Shown here: one piece after another, positions 8,151 to 16,449 of the stretch
Layout of the letters: every line of letters starts with the position of its first letter
Position numbering within the stretch: the first letter of the stretch is position 1
DNA from: Pontibacter anaerobius
GTDB lineage: Bacteria > Bacteroidota > Bacteroidia > Cytophagales > Hymenobacteraceae
NCBI RefSeq assembly: GCF_026241195.1
Contig: NZ_JAPFQO010000012.1
Span: forward strand, 62,001-126,000
DNA: 64,000 nucleotides
Reading direction: 5' to 3'
The notes under the pieces: model-generated
The model's input: the letters and a program-made list of their open reading frames with translations, nothing else
What the model was told of the DNA's origin: nothing
Databases searched by the model: none
Position numbers and translations under genes: made by a program

Positions 8151-8960
8151 ATGAAAGATAAAGTAGTGCTGATTACCGGCGGCACGTCGGGTATCGGCAA
8201 GGCGCTGGCCTTCTCCTTCGGGCATGAGGGCGCCAAGGTAGTAGTGTCAGGCCGCAACCAGCAAAACCTCGATCAAACCAGCCAGGAATTGAGCGCAGCG
8301 GGTGTAGACAACCTGGCCGTGAACGCCGATGTGAGCGTGGAGGAGCAGTGCCAGCGCATGGTACAGGAAACAGTCAACAAGTATGGCCGCCTCGATGTGC
8401 TCATTAACAACGCCGGCATCTCGATGCGCGCGCTGTTCGAAGACGTGGACCTGGACGTGATCCGCAAGGTGATGGACATTAATTTCTGGGGCACCGTGTA
8501 CAGCACCAAGTATGCGCTGCCATACATTAAGCAGGCAACAGGCTCTATCGTGGGCATTTCCTCCATAGCCGGTTACCGTGGCCTGCCAGCTCGCACGGGT
8601 TACTCTGCATCCAAGTTCGCGATGCACGGTTTCCTGGAGACCTTGCGTACAGAACTGCTTCACTCGGGCGTGCACGTACTGCTTGCCTGTCCTGGCTTTA
8701 CGGCCTCTAACATCCGTAACACCGCCCTGGCAGCCAATGGCCAGCAGCAAGGCGAAACACCACGCGCAGAAGAGAAAATGATGAGTGCCGAAGAGGTAGC
8801 AGAGCGTATCCTGAAAGCCACTATTCAACGCAAACGCGACCTGGTGATGACGACACAAGGCAAGCTTGCCGTCTGGGTGAACAAGCTTTTCCCGAGCCTG
8901 GCCGACAAGCTGGTGTACAATGTGATGGCCAAGGAGAAAGACTCGCCGCTGAAGAAGTAA
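8151..8960 (+). CDS. Short-chain dehydrogenase/reductase
   Basis: From ATG 8151 the protein has 269 residues and begins directly with the Rossmann strand MKDKVVLITGG. The classical SDR set is complete: TGGTSGIG (9-16) for the cofactor, NNAG (86-89), catalytic S138, Y151 and K155 in YSASK. The R35 after the second strand suggests NADP(H). The C-terminal part (about 200-269) has a TPRAEEKMMSAEEVAERI segment and a KLFPSLADKLVYN tail as in DHRS7/YqjQ-like enzymes that sit at membranes. It is a single gene. Substrate cannot be told from sequence. Confidence 0.92.
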   Translation: MKDKVVLITGGTSGIGKALAFSFGHEGAKVVVSGRNQQNLDQTSQELSAAGVDNLAVNADVSVEEQCQRMVQETVNKYGRLDVLINNAGISMRALFEDVDLDVIRKVMDINFWGTVYSTKYALPYIKQATGSIVGISSIAGYRGLPARTGYSASKFAMHGFLETLRTELLHSGVHVLLACPGFTASNIRNTALAANGQQQGETPRAEEKMMSAEEVAERILKATIQRKRDLVMTTQGKLAVWVNKLFPSLADKLVYNVMAKEKDSPLKK

Positions 8961-8965
8961 CTATC

Positions 8966-9070
8966 TGCGTATCACGAAACACGAATCAAGTATCAAGACT
9001 TAAATCTTACATAAAATTGATTTTGTACACACGAACACGTGATACTTGATTCAAGCTACGTGATACGCTA
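8966..9070. repeat. Imperfect inverted repeat element, copy 2
   Basis: GTATCACGAAACACGAATCAAG on the left mirrors the TTGATTCAAGC.ACGTGATAC on the right across about 55 bases. It resembles the element at 6447-6534 in both arms. It fills the gap between two converging genes. Confidence 0.6.
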
Positions 9071-9071
9071 A

Positions 9072-9809
9072 TCAGGGCAGCTCCAGCAAATTACTCTTGC
9101 GGATGTAGGCCTTCTCCCCTTTCCATTTTATCTCGTACCAGATATCCTGCTCCCCGGTAATTGGCACTTTATGGCCTTGCGAGGCGGTAGCGATCCAGTT
9201 TGCACCTGCAGAGGGGGCCGACATGATGGCTACCTGGTTGTTTTTAATGATGCCTTCGTCGCCGAGGTTCAGGAAATTGATAAAGTAAAGTATAAACAGC
9301 AGGTAAAGTATAAAGCCAGCCTTAAACACCGTATTGAACCGGTAGCCCCTGCGCCACCTGAACAGCATTATCGTAACGGTTATTACCGCTGCCAACAGCA
9401 TCAGCTCCAGCATACGCATGTAATGCTTGCTGAACTGGGTCTTGAAAAACTGAAGGTCGTTGTACTCATAACCCTGCAGGCGGTGCGCCTGCGCCAGTTC
9501 TTCCATCTTGCGTAGGGTAGACCGGCTGGGCTCCTTGGTATAGAACATGTGCAGGTAATACATGGCGCTGGTATAGTCGCGGAGGCCCTCCTTGATATAA
9601 GCCATTTTCAGGAGCATCTGCGGCGAATAATGCTGCTCCTGCTCTAGCAACTGCTCATACAGAACAAAAGCATCAGAATAACGTTGATTCTGAAATAGAG
9701 AATCTGCTTTAGCCAGTGTTAAGTTAGTAGCCTGAGCACAAGCCGGTTCTGCCAAAACAGCCAAAAAAATAATCAGAAAGGCAGATATTTTGGAGAAGAT
9801 ATTTTGCAT
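9072..9809 (-). CDS. Exported TPR and SH3-domain membrane protein (BatE-like)
   Basis: The 245-residue protein has a signal peptide (1-25, ending ACAQ), two or three TPR-like helices (about 30-115, e.g. ADSLFQNQRYSDAFVLYEQLL), two membrane segments (about 134-152 and 160-180) and a C-terminal bacterial SH3 domain (about 190-245, ending KAYIRKSNLLELP). This order matches BatE-type proteins of Bacteroidota aerotolerance operons, but no BatA-D genes are next to it, so it may be an orphan relative. The SH3 domain should face the periplasm and could bind peptidoglycan. Domain order is seen, function is inferred. Confidence 0.75.
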   Translation of the reverse strand: MQNIFSKISAFLIIFLAVLAEPACAQATNLTLAKADSLFQNQRYSDAFVLYEQLLEQEQHYSPQMLLKMAYIKEGLRDYTSAMYYLHMFYTKEPSRSTLRKMEELAQAHRLQGYEYNDLQFFKTQFSKHYMRMLELMLLAAVITVTIMLFRWRRGYRFNTVFKAGFILYLLFILYFINFLNLGDEGIIKNNQVAIMSAPSAGANWIATASQGHKVPITGEQDIWYEIKWKGEKAYIRKSNLLELP

Positions 9810-9882
9810 TTAAAAACTTAGCTGTTAGTTTTGCATCGCAATTCAGGGAAACGCCTTGAGAACGCAAGTTAATAAATAAACT

Positions 9883-9955
9883 GATTCTGTAGCTCAGCTG
9901 GTAGAGCAATACACTTTTAATGTATGGGTCCTGGGTTCGAATCCCAGCGGGATCA
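9883..9955 (+). tRNA. tRNA-Lys(TTT), copy 1
   Basis: 73-base cloverleaf: acceptor GATTCTG with CGGGATC, D-stem GCTC/GAGC, anticodon stem ATACA/TGTAT with loop CTTTTAA (anticodon TTT), T-stem CTGGG/CCCAG with TTCGAAT loop. CCA is not encoded. The same tRNA sequence repeats at 10096-10168. Confidence 0.95.
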
Positions 9956-9967
9956 CAATCGAAAGCC

Positions 9968-9996
9968 AAAGCCTTTCTTAACGGGGAGGCTTTTTC
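9968..9996 (+). terminator. Terminator after tRNA-Lys copy 1
   Basis: AAAGCCT pairs with AGGCTTT across a 13-base loop, followed by a T-run. Confidence 0.6.
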
Positions 9997-10063
9997 TTTC
10001 AGCCTCTTGCAAGGAGAGGAAAAAGAAGCTGAAAATTTATTTTGATAATTTAACTTAAGCTTC

Positions 10064-10071
10064 TACCTTTG
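10064..10071 (+). promoter_or_regulatory. -7 box of tRNA-Lys copy 2 (TACCTTTG)
   Basis: Exact TAnnTTTG match 25 bases before the second tRNA-Lys, showing that the two copies are separately transcribed. Confidence 0.6.
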
Positions 10072-10095
10072 CACTCCCAAACAGGGAAAAACAAC

Positions 10096-10168
10096 GATTC
10101 TGTAGCTCAGCTGGTAGAGCAATACACTTTTAATGTATGGGTCCTGGGTTCGAATCCCAGCGGGATCA
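10096..10168 (+). tRNA. tRNA-Lys(TTT), copy 2
   Basis: Identical over its whole length to the copy at 9883-9955, with its own promoter box upstream and its own strong terminator downstream. A tandem duplication that raises tRNA-Lys dosage. Confidence 0.95.
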
Positions 10169-10173
10169 CTTCA

Positions 10174-10207
10174 AAAGCCTCAAACACACGTTTGAGGCTT
10201 TTTTTAT
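10174..10207 (+). terminator. Terminator after tRNA-Lys copy 2
   Basis: Eleven perfect base pairs (AAGCCTCAAAC with GTTTGAGGCTT), four-base loop, then a run of seven T. Confidence 0.85.
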
Positions 10208-10287
10208 TTTATACTCTAAACAAATATCTCTATATACCTGTATTCTCTACAGATAATTGCCGCTGTTAAACCACAACCCCGTTCCTT

Positions 10288-10905
10288 ATGGAAGATGCCG
10301 TAAGAATATATGTTCCGGTCTCCGTCTCCTACCCTGCCCTGGAAACTGTGCTGAAAAGCCAGTTGACCGGTGAGTACATCCCGAAGCCGGAAGAAGGATC
10401 AGACATGCTCCCCTACGCGCAGATTCTGGATGTGGGCATTAGCGGCAGCAACACAGGCGCCAACGAGGTGATCCTCCGGATCAGGATACGAATCCTCCGC
10501 ACCATGCTGAAGCGTGATAACGTGGACTTATATGTGCTGGCTAACTTAGGCTACGAGAATGCCACCCAGCAACTTTTTGTGCAGCAGTTCCACCTTACCT
10601 CCAGAACCAGCAGCGGCCTCTTTAACACAGGCCTGGAGGTGCTGGTAAACAAAGTGGCCTATAATCAGATCATCAAAAAAGCGAGGGTAAACCTGAGCCA
10701 AATCATCTCAGCAGAAATGCAGAAGGCAAACGGAATGCTGTCGGAGGGTTTAGAAGTAAAGGGAGTCAGGTTGATGGGGGCGGTAAACGAGGTTCGGGTG
10801 CAGAACATCACGCCCCTGCCCGACAGGGTAAGCCTTTCGGTGGAACTTACAGGAAACGTAGAGGCCACCGTACTAGACCTTACAAGCATTTTGCCTTCCA
10901 AATAA
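10288..10905 (+). CDS. DUF4403-like protein, 205 aa
   Basis: No signal peptide or membrane segment is visible. The protein begins with RIYVPVSVSYPALETVL and carries beta-strand-rich alternating segments (EVILRIRIRIL, VDLYVLANLGY, RVSLSVELTGNVEATVLDL) typical of a lipid-binding tubular fold; the opening resembles DUF4403 proteins, which are usually longer and exported. The assignment rests on that N-terminal pattern. It is monocistronic and is followed by a 24-bp-arm hairpin. Function unknown. Confidence 0.6.
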   Translation: MEDAVRIYVPVSVSYPALETVLKSQLTGEYIPKPEEGSDMLPYAQILDVGISGSNTGANEVILRIRIRILRTMLKRDNVDLYVLANLGYENATQQLFVQQFHLTSRTSSGLFNTGLEVLVNKVAYNQIIKKARVNLSQIISAEMQKANGMLSEGLEVKGVRLMGAVNEVRVQNITPLPDRVSLSVELTGNVEATVLDLTSILPSK

Positions 10906-10954
10906 AGAGAACAGCGGTTCCCTTCCAAAGAGATAGTACTTCCTGACAAGTACC

Positions 10955-11011
10955 AAGTATAAAAGTATAGTCCCGGCACTTATGAAATGCCGGGGCTATA
11001 CTTTTATACTT
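10955..11011. terminator. Bidirectional terminator hairpin built from AAGTATA motifs
   Basis: Two 24-base arms (10955-10978 and 10988-11011) pair with only one G-T mismatch across a nine-base loop. Each arm contains AAGTATAAAAGTATAG followed by a CCCGGCA core. The hairpin lies between converging genes and has T-runs on both strands inside the arms. The same design is found at 13562-13633. Confidence 0.85.
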
Positions 11012-11021
11012 TAAGCTTTAA

Positions 11022-12680
11022 TTACTTCGTATGCATTTTGTCTAACAATTCATAGCGGGCACGGTGCTGCTCTGGCTTCGCTTCGGACTTTACATCTATA
11101 TGCATTATCTGCACCTTGTCGCCTTTGTTTGCTGCCGGCCATGTGGGCAGGCCTTTGCCATTAGGATCTCCGGTTTTAATAAAGTTGGCAAAGTAGCTCT
11201 GCATTACTTCCGATACTTTGTAGTCTTCCTGAGTCCAGGCGTATACTTTGTTTGAGGCAAGGTTGCCCAAGGCGTACTCAATCTCAGCAGAGTGGACCGC
11301 TCCCCTGGCCTGCGGCATTTTAATGGCATTGGGGTCATTTTCTTTCACAACACCGCCAGCCAAACCAGATGAAGCATTGCCCATCTCAGGCACCATCGGC
11401 GGTCGCGGGCGCTCGTACAGGTATCTGTACACTGGCTTGCCTGCGGTCTGACTGTGCAGGTCCATCCATTTCCAGGTACTATAGGCTATAAAACGGTCCC
11501 CAGCCAGGTCGGTGGCAGCCTGCACCACTTCCTCCGCTGTGGAGGCCGGGTATACGTTCAGGATCGCTTCGGCCTTGTCTCCATACAGGCGCTGCACCGC
11601 ATTCTTATAGTTCTCCACCGTTGGCTCCTCCCTGCCCAGCACAGCCATATACGTCATTTCCTCGGAGTTCCAGCCGGCCAGCAGCGGCACCTTTGCCTGC
11701 TCCCCGGCCGCAAAAATGGCCACCGGCGATTTCGGGAAGAAGTACCCATCCAGGGTAGCCACAAATCGCCCCACCCCCGGCTTGCCTGTTGCCTCCAACA
11801 GCTGCTGCGCAGGTATGGCACGAAGCTCAGCCAGTGAGTTAGCTCCAAGGCTTTTGGCAAAATTTACTCCGTTCTGCTCTGCCTCCGCCAACGGCACCGG
11901 GTCCAGGGCAGTATTTACAAGGGCACCACTCTCTCCTATCGCGCCAGCTATCAAATTTTTAGACAGCGGACTGGCCATCTGGGCGCTCACGGAGATAGAG
12001 CCGGCCGACTCACCGGCAATAGTTACCCTGGCAGGGTCTCCGCCAAAGGCGGCAATATTCTGCCGCACCCAGTGCAGCGCTGCGCTCTGGTCCAGGTAGC
12101 CGTAGTTGCCCGATGCCCCATGCGGCGATTCTTTTGTAAGCTCCGGATGCGCGAAAAAGCCGAATGCGCCCAGGCGGTAGTTTACCGTTACGGCCACAAT
12201 CCCCTTCTTTGCCATACTTTCGCCGTCATACCGTGGCTCGGAACCATCGCCGGCCATAAAACCACCTCCGTAGAAGTATACCAGCACCGGCAGTTTCTCC
12301 TTCTCCGATTTTGCCGGAGTCCACACGTTCAGGTACAGGCAATCCTCGCTCATGCCGTCCGAGCGGAAGTTCATATCACCGAAGATGGGCAGCTGCATAG
12401 CCCGTGGCCCGAACTTTTTGGCGCTGCGTACGCCCTGCCAGTTCTGCACCGGCTGCGGCTCACGCCAGCGCAGATCGCCGGTGGGCGGCGCTGCAAACGG
12501 TATTCCTTTAAAGGCGCGGACACCGCTTTCTTCCATAGTGCCCTCTACTAAACCATTCACCGTTTTGGCCTGGTTAGTGGATAAGAGACCTGCTGATTTA
12601 GATTTTTTCTGGGCATTGGCTTCGGGCAGCAACTGCAGGCCCAGCAATACGAATACAAGGAGTGTTTTAAGGTATGGCAT
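11022..12680 (-). CDS. Carboxylesterase, type B family, exported
   Basis: The 552-residue protein has a signal peptide (1-24, ending ANAQ) and the full type-B esterase core. Visible are FKGIPFAAPPTGDLRW (57-72), SEDCLYLNVW (111-120), the oxyanion-hole YGGGF (137-141), the nucleophile S225 in GESAGS, an acidic residue in NSEEMTYM and the catalytic His in GAVHSAEIEYALG. Such enzymes hydrolyse carboxylic esters; substrates range from drugs to plant acyl groups. The gene is transcribed away from a Nudix-type regulator whose likely operators lie in the shared promoter region, so its expression is probably controlled by a small-molecule ligand. Family very sure, substrate unknown. Confidence 0.93.
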   Translation of the reverse strand: MPYLKTLLVFVLLGLQLLPEANAQKKSKSAGLLSTNQAKTVNGLVEGTMEESGVRAFKGIPFAAPPTGDLRWREPQPVQNWQGVRSAKKFGPRAMQLPIFGDMNFRSDGMSEDCLYLNVWTPAKSEKEKLPVLVYFYGGGFMAGDGSEPRYDGESMAKKGIVAVTVNYRLGAFGFFAHPELTKESPHGASGNYGYLDQSAALHWVRQNIAAFGGDPARVTIAGESAGSISVSAQMASPLSKNLIAGAIGESGALVNTALDPVPLAEAEQNGVNFAKSLGANSLAELRAIPAQQLLEATGKPGVGRFVATLDGYFFPKSPVAIFAAGEQAKVPLLAGWNSEEMTYMAVLGREEPTVENYKNAVQRLYGDKAEAILNVYPASTAEEVVQAATDLAGDRFIAYSTWKWMDLHSQTAGKPVYRYLYERPRPPMVPEMGNASSGLAGGVVKENDPNAIKMPQARGAVHSAEIEYALGNLASNKVYAWTQEDYKVSEVMQSYFANFIKTGDPNGKGLPTWPAANKGDKVQIMHIDVKSEAKPEQHRARYELLDKMHTK

Positions 12681-12717
12681 ATTTCAATTCGATAGTTTGC
12701 AAACAGTTCTTTTAATG

Positions 12718-12730
12718 TGTTATTTTAACA
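12718..12730. promoter_or_regulatory. Candidate operator 1 (TGTTATTTTAACA)
   Basis: A near-palindromic 13-mer in the divergent region between the esterase and the Nudix-type regulator. A second copy in reverse orientation is centred 37 bases away. Confidence 0.55.
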
Positions 12731-12754
12731 TAATGATAAGAAAGTTTCTTGTTG

Positions 12755-12767
12755 TGTCAAAATAACA
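12755..12767. promoter_or_regulatory. Candidate operator 2 (TGTCAAAATAACA)
   Basis: Its reverse complement TGTTATTTTGACA differs from operator 1 by one base. It sits 22 bases before the regulator start codon, so binding would block that gene's own transcription as well. Confidence 0.55.
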
Positions 12768-12789
12768 TATTGATAATTTTCCATACGTA

Positions 12790-13539
12790 ATGCCTCCCAA
12801 AAAAACCATCCTCAGAGATGCCGCGCCATACTTGCCTGAGCTTACCCTGGACTGCGTGATCCTTAGCTTTCATGAAGACCGGCTCAAGGTACTGCTCCTG
12901 CGCTGGAAGGGCACACAGGAGTGGAGTCTGCCGGGCGGGCCTATCCAAAGAAACGAGGCAGTGGACGCAGCGGCTAACCGCATTCTGAAGGAGCGCACGG
13001 GCTTAGACGATATCTTTTTGCAGCAGTTTCATGTGTTCGGGGAAGTGGAGCGCTACAACCGGGAGGAGATAAGGCACAAGCTAAAGCACCTGATAGACCC
13101 GGACAAGTGGTACGAGCGGGCTGTGTCGGTGGGGTATTATGCGTTAGTAGATTATACTAAAGTTACGCCTACCCCTGATGCGTATACGGAGCAATGTGCT
13201 TGGTGGGATGTGCAGCACACCCCTGCCCTGCTATTCGACCATAACCACATCATTCATGTTGCCCGCCAAGCCCTGCGGACACAGCTTAGCTGGCAGCCGA
13301 TTGGTTATAATCTTTTACCGGAGCAGTTTACTTTGCCGGAGCTCCAGCGCCTTTACGAAGCTATTCTGGGCAAAACGTTAGACCCGCGTAATTTTCAACG
13401 TAAAATGCTGAGTCTTGGCATACTGGAGCGCCTGGCTGAACGGCGACGGGGTGGCGCCCATAAGTCCCCTTACCTGTACCGTTTTAAAAAGGAGCAGTAC
13501 GAATTGAAATTAAAAGAGGGCAACCTGTTCTTTACCTGA
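12790..13539 (+). CDS. Nudix-domain transcriptional regulator (NrtR-like), degenerate Nudix box
   Basis: The 249-residue protein joins an N-terminal Nudix fold (about 15-150) to a C-terminal winged helix (about 165-249), the layout of NrtR and of the Nudix-type sugar regulators of Bacteroidota. The Nudix box (50-71) keeps G50, E56, R64, L66, E68 and G71, but the REUxEE core reads R-I-L-K-E-R, so two metal-binding Glu residues are replaced (I65, R69). It therefore probably binds a ligand without hydrolysing it. Divergence from the esterase and two matching palindromes between the genes suggest that it controls both. The ligand is unknown; pentoses or ADP-ribose derivatives are the known precedents. 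Confidence 0.88.
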   Translation: MPPKKTILRDAAPYLPELTLDCVILSFHEDRLKVLLLRWKGTQEWSLPGGPIQRNEAVDAAANRILKERTGLDDIFLQQFHVFGEVERYNREEIRHKLKHLIDPDKWYERAVSVGYYALVDYTKVTPTPDAYTEQCAWWDVQHTPALLFDHNHIIHVARQALRTQLSWQPIGYNLLPEQFTLPELQRLYEAILGKTLDPRNFQRKMLSLGILERLAERRRGGAHKSPYLYRFKKEQYELKLKEGNLFFT

Positions 13540-13561
13540 CCAGGACGAGGAGGTCACCAGC

Positions 13562-13633
13562 AAGTATAAAGTATAAAAGTATAGCCCCGGCACTTAAAAA
13601 ATTGCCGGCGCTATACTTTTATACTTTATACTT
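13562..13633. terminator. Bidirectional hairpin, 31-bp arms built from AAGTATA motifs
   Basis: The arms 13562-13592 and 13603-13633 pair with one mismatch. Each holds three AAGTATA-type units followed by a CCCCGGCA core; the inner 24 bases match the hairpin at 10955-11011. It separates the converging regulator and DUF5687 genes. Confidence 0.85.
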
Positions 13634-13638
13634 ATGCA

Positions 13639-15000
13639 CTAGGCCTCCGCTTTAAAGTGGGTTTCGAAGAGTTTATACTTATACTTTGGGTATTCCTTCA
13701 GCACGGCCACCAGCGCGAAGATCGCACCGCCTACTACCACCGGGTACACCAGGTACAGCAGCGGGTGTATAAGCGGCAAAAACAGCAGGCACAGCAGCCC
13801 GATCGCGATAAAGTTGAACAGGTAGGATGCCTTGGCGCTAAAGCTGAACAAGCCTCCTGACACAGTTTTAGGGCTTATGATGGAAGCGATTATACTTAGC
13901 GGCGCCAACACCAGCACACTGGCCATATACATCATCACGATAAAGAAAGCCGCATCGTGGTTAAAAACAGCCACATACACAAAGGTAAGCACAGCATCTA
14001 TGAGCAGCGGCAGGCGCAGGGCCATCCAGGTAACTGTCAGAAAATCCTTTACGGTTCCGCTTGAGCGCTCAACCGTCAGCCACAGGTTTCGGTAAAAGCC
14101 CCACACATTGTTAAACACATAGGAAAACACCACCAGCGGCCCCACAAATAACCAAAGTGCGCCTCCCTGGTCCAGCAGGTGCTCCCCTTTCTTGGCGACG
14201 GCCAGCGCATCGGCCCCAAGTATAAACGCCTTGAAAAAGAAGCCGAACAGCAACATCTGGCGAGCCTGCTTATGGTTTTTGAATAAGCGCCAGCCAAGGC
14301 TGCGGCGGGCATTGCTGCTATAGTTCACGGTCTTGCGCCGCGGCTCCGAGGCAGTCTTTTCCAGGAAAAAATTAGCGACCACAAAAGCACTCAGCGCCGC
14401 CAGGTGTACCACCAGCATCAGCCATTCGGAGGCCGGGTAAAACATAGGCTTGCGCACCTGCAGCGCCACAAAGGCCGCCGCCATTACGGCCGCCGAATAG
14501 AAATTGGCGCTCCGCCAGCGCACCCGGCGCTCAATAAACACTTGCAGCGAGCGGAGCGTTATGTGCGCCGTAAGTATAACCAGCACACTCTGAAGCAGGT
14601 GCAGCAACGTATAAAACGGCGACATCAGGTACATCAGCACCAGGAAATTGAGCAGCACAAAATAAAACGGCGACACCAGTTCCACCACCAGTTCGGTACG
14701 GAACCGCTCCAGCGCCGACACCGGGTACAGTTGCGGTATAAGGTTTGCCTTAGGTATGTATGCCGGGAAAAAGCCCTTCAGGATAATGATAGCCAGCATA
14801 AACAGGTTGGTATACTCCAGCACCTGGTCTACGTTCAGTTTGGTGCTGCCCTCACCGGCCTGCTGCAGCAGGAAGGCAAACATCCAGCTATATACACCCG
14901 CCGATACCAGCCCCAACGACAGCAACAGCACACGCTGCAGGCGCTTCTGCCTGAAAAAGCTGTTGATACGGGCACGGCACGAGAATAAGATCAGATCCAT
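13639..15000 (-). CDS. DUF5687 family membrane protein (putative ABC permease)
   Basis: The 453-residue protein is dominated by hydrophobic helices, at least ten by eye, separated by basic loops (FIERRVRWRSANF, EKTASEPRRKTVN). The start MDLILFSCRARINSFFRQKR, a cytoplasmic amphipathic helix, and the C-terminus rich in Lys fit DUF5687, a Bacteroidota family found next to ABC ATPases. The ATPase gene ends 75 bases upstream in the same direction, so together they should form an exporter-type ABC system of the ABC-2 kind. Substrate unknown. Family name from recall of the gene pair and topology; membrane role is secure. Confidence 0.75.
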   Translation of the reverse strand: MDLILFSCRARINSFFRQKRLQRVLLLSLGLVSAGVYSWMFAFLLQQAGEGSTKLNVDQVLEYTNLFMLAIIILKGFFPAYIPKANLIPQLYPVSALERFRTELVVELVSPFYFVLLNFLVLMYLMSPFYTLLHLLQSVLVILTAHITLRSLQVFIERRVRWRSANFYSAAVMAAAFVALQVRKPMFYPASEWLMLVVHLAALSAFVVANFFLEKTASEPRRKTVNYSSNARRSLGWRLFKNHKQARQMLLFGFFFKAFILGADALAVAKKGEHLLDQGGALWLFVGPLVVFSYVFNNVWGFYRNLWLTVERSSGTVKDFLTVTWMALRLPLLIDAVLTFVYVAVFNHDAAFFIVMMYMASVLVLAPLSIIASIISPKTVSGGLFSFSAKASYLFNFIAIGLLCLLFLPLIHPLLYLVYPVVVGGAIFALVAVLKEYPKYKYKLFETHFKAEA

Positions 15001-15075
15001 GTAATGAGTTAAGTATTTTAAGTTAAGAGTTGAGAAGGCTGCACTAACGCAATTTAACTTTAGCTCTTAACTGAT

Positions 15076-15834
15076 TTAGGTAAGCATCCAGTCCAGGGTG
15101 GCCTCCGTGTTGTGGTGCGGCAGCAGTAACTGGAAAAGCGCCTGGTCAATCAGGTTGGAGCCGTTCATGGTAAACTCCTGCACCGACCCGTTGTACATCA
15201 ACTGCCCGTCGTTCAACACCCCAATATGTGTGGCGATCTTCTCCACGTAATTAAGGTCGTGGGAGGAGATCAGGATAACCCGGTTAGCGTTGCGGTAACT
15301 GCGGATAAGCTGCACCAGCAGTTGCGCCGCAATCGGGTCGAGGCCGGTAAAAGGCTCGTCGAGGATGAGCACCTGCGGCTTGTGCAACATGGCAGCGGCA
15401 ATGCCAACCTTCTTTTTCATGCCGGTAGAGTAGCCGGCCACGTTCTTGTGCAGCGATTCCTTATCGGTAAAGAAATAATTTACGAGGCTCTGGATACGCT
15501 CCTCCGCCTCGAGGGCCGGAAGCTTGTACAGTTTTGCTACAAAGTTGAGGTACTCGATACCGGTAAACTCCTCTATGAGCGGATTATCTTCGCAAAGTGC
15601 GCCAAGATTTTGCTTGACCTCCAACTGATGCCGGTGATAGTCTTTGCCAAACAGGGAGATGCTGCCACTGTCGGGCTGCACCAGGTCGAGAATGCAGTTA
15701 AGGAAGGTACTTTTGCCTACTCCGTTCTTGCCCAGCAGGCAATAAATCTGCCCGCTTTCGATGGTCAGGTCCAGCTCCTGCAGCACCTCTTTCTTACCAA
15801 ACTTCTTCGACAATCCCGTTATTTCTATACTCAT
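15076..15834 (-). CDS. ABC transporter ATP-binding protein
   Basis: A 252-residue ATPase with all motifs: Walker A GKNGVGKST (35-43), Q-loop region, signature YSTGMKKKVG near 135 (a variant of LSGGQ), Walker B VLILDEP near 157 with D-loop GLDP, and switch His in SSHD. The CcmA/NatA-like subtype fits partners of ABC-2 permeases. The next gene downstream encodes the DUF5687 membrane partner; no substrate-binding protein is near, consistent with export. ATG at 15834. Confidence 0.92.
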   Translation of the reverse strand: MSIEITGLSKKFGKKEVLQELDLTIESGQIYCLLGKNGVGKSTFLNCILDLVQPDSGSISLFGKDYHRHQLEVKQNLGALCEDNPLIEEFTGIEYLNFVAKLYKLPALEAEERIQSLVNYFFTDKESLHKNVAGYSTGMKKKVGIAAAMLHKPQVLILDEPFTGLDPIAAQLLVQLIRSYRNANRVILISSHDLNYVEKIATHIGVLNDGQLMYNGSVQEFTMNGSNLIDQALFQLLLPHHNTEATLDWMLT

Positions 15835-16103
15835 ATATTTGTATCGTAGCGTGAAGGCCCAGGAAATAAAAATGCACTACAAGCCTGTAGCACAAGCATA
15901 AAGGTATAAACAATCTCTGAAAGCCCCTAAGATTACAGCTGCTTTATCTAAATAATTTTATACTTTTTAAAGTGCACCGTTCTTTCTTATGTGCTAACAC
16001 AGATAGCGTTGCATAAGGTTCTTTAGCCGGCATATTTTAGCCTTAAAGTATAAACAACGCATTTTTTTGATTGTTTGCTTTTGCTTTTGTCAGGGCGTGT
16101 ATA

Positions 16104-16111
16104 TACTTTTG
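16104..16111 (+). promoter_or_regulatory. -7 box of tRNA-Leu(GAG) (TACTTTTG)
   Basis: Exact TAnnTTTG match 17 bases before the tRNA, with TTTTG about 20 bases further upstream as a possible -33 element. Confidence 0.55.
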
Positions 16112-16127
16112 CATCCTACTTTTACCA

Positions 16128-16209
16128 GCGCACGTGGTGAAATCGGTAGACACGCCATCTTGAGGGGGTGGTGCCTTCGGGTGTGGGAGTTCGAATCTCC
16201 CCGTGCGCA
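16128..16209 (+). tRNA. tRNA-Leu(GAG)
   Basis: 82-base class II tRNA. Acceptor GCGCACG pairs with CGTGCGC; the anticodon stem CCATC/GGTGG encloses TTGAGGG (anticodon GAG, codons CUC/CUU); a long variable arm (GTGCCTTCGGGTGT) follows; T-loop TTCGAAT. CCA is not encoded. Confidence 0.95.
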
Positions 16210-16214
16210 CTTTC

Positions 16215-16250
16215 AAAGCCCTATTCTGTCAGGATAGGGCTTTTTGTTTT
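16215..16250 (+). terminator. Terminator after tRNA-Leu(GAG)
   Basis: AAAGCCCTAT pairs with ATAGGGCTTT, extended by CTG/CAG inside, followed by TTTTTGTTTT. Confidence 0.8.
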
Positions 16251-16296
16251 TAGGGCCCCTTCCAAACCACTTTTGTACTCTCCTATTGCCTTGCTC

Positions 16297-16320
16297 CCAG
16301 TGACCTATCCAGTGACCTAT
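16297..16320. repeat. Two tandem 12-bp repeats (CCAGTGACCTAT)
   Basis: Two perfect head-to-tail copies about 88 bases after tRNA-Leu(GAG), with an inverted partial copy (GGGTCACT) about 25 bases on. A 12-base tandem period also follows tRNA-Leu(CAA) at 22781-22800. Such direct repeats are common at integrase attachment sites; no integrase is present here. Confidence 0.5.
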
Positions 16321-16449
16321 AATCCTTAGGCAACTTGGGTCACTAAAATACTTACAAGTAACTGATTAAGTTTGTTTTACAATAGCGCGACTTGTATTTA
16401 AACGGTCTCTTCAAAAAGCAAAAACCATGAAGCTCCCCTTATATCCCCT

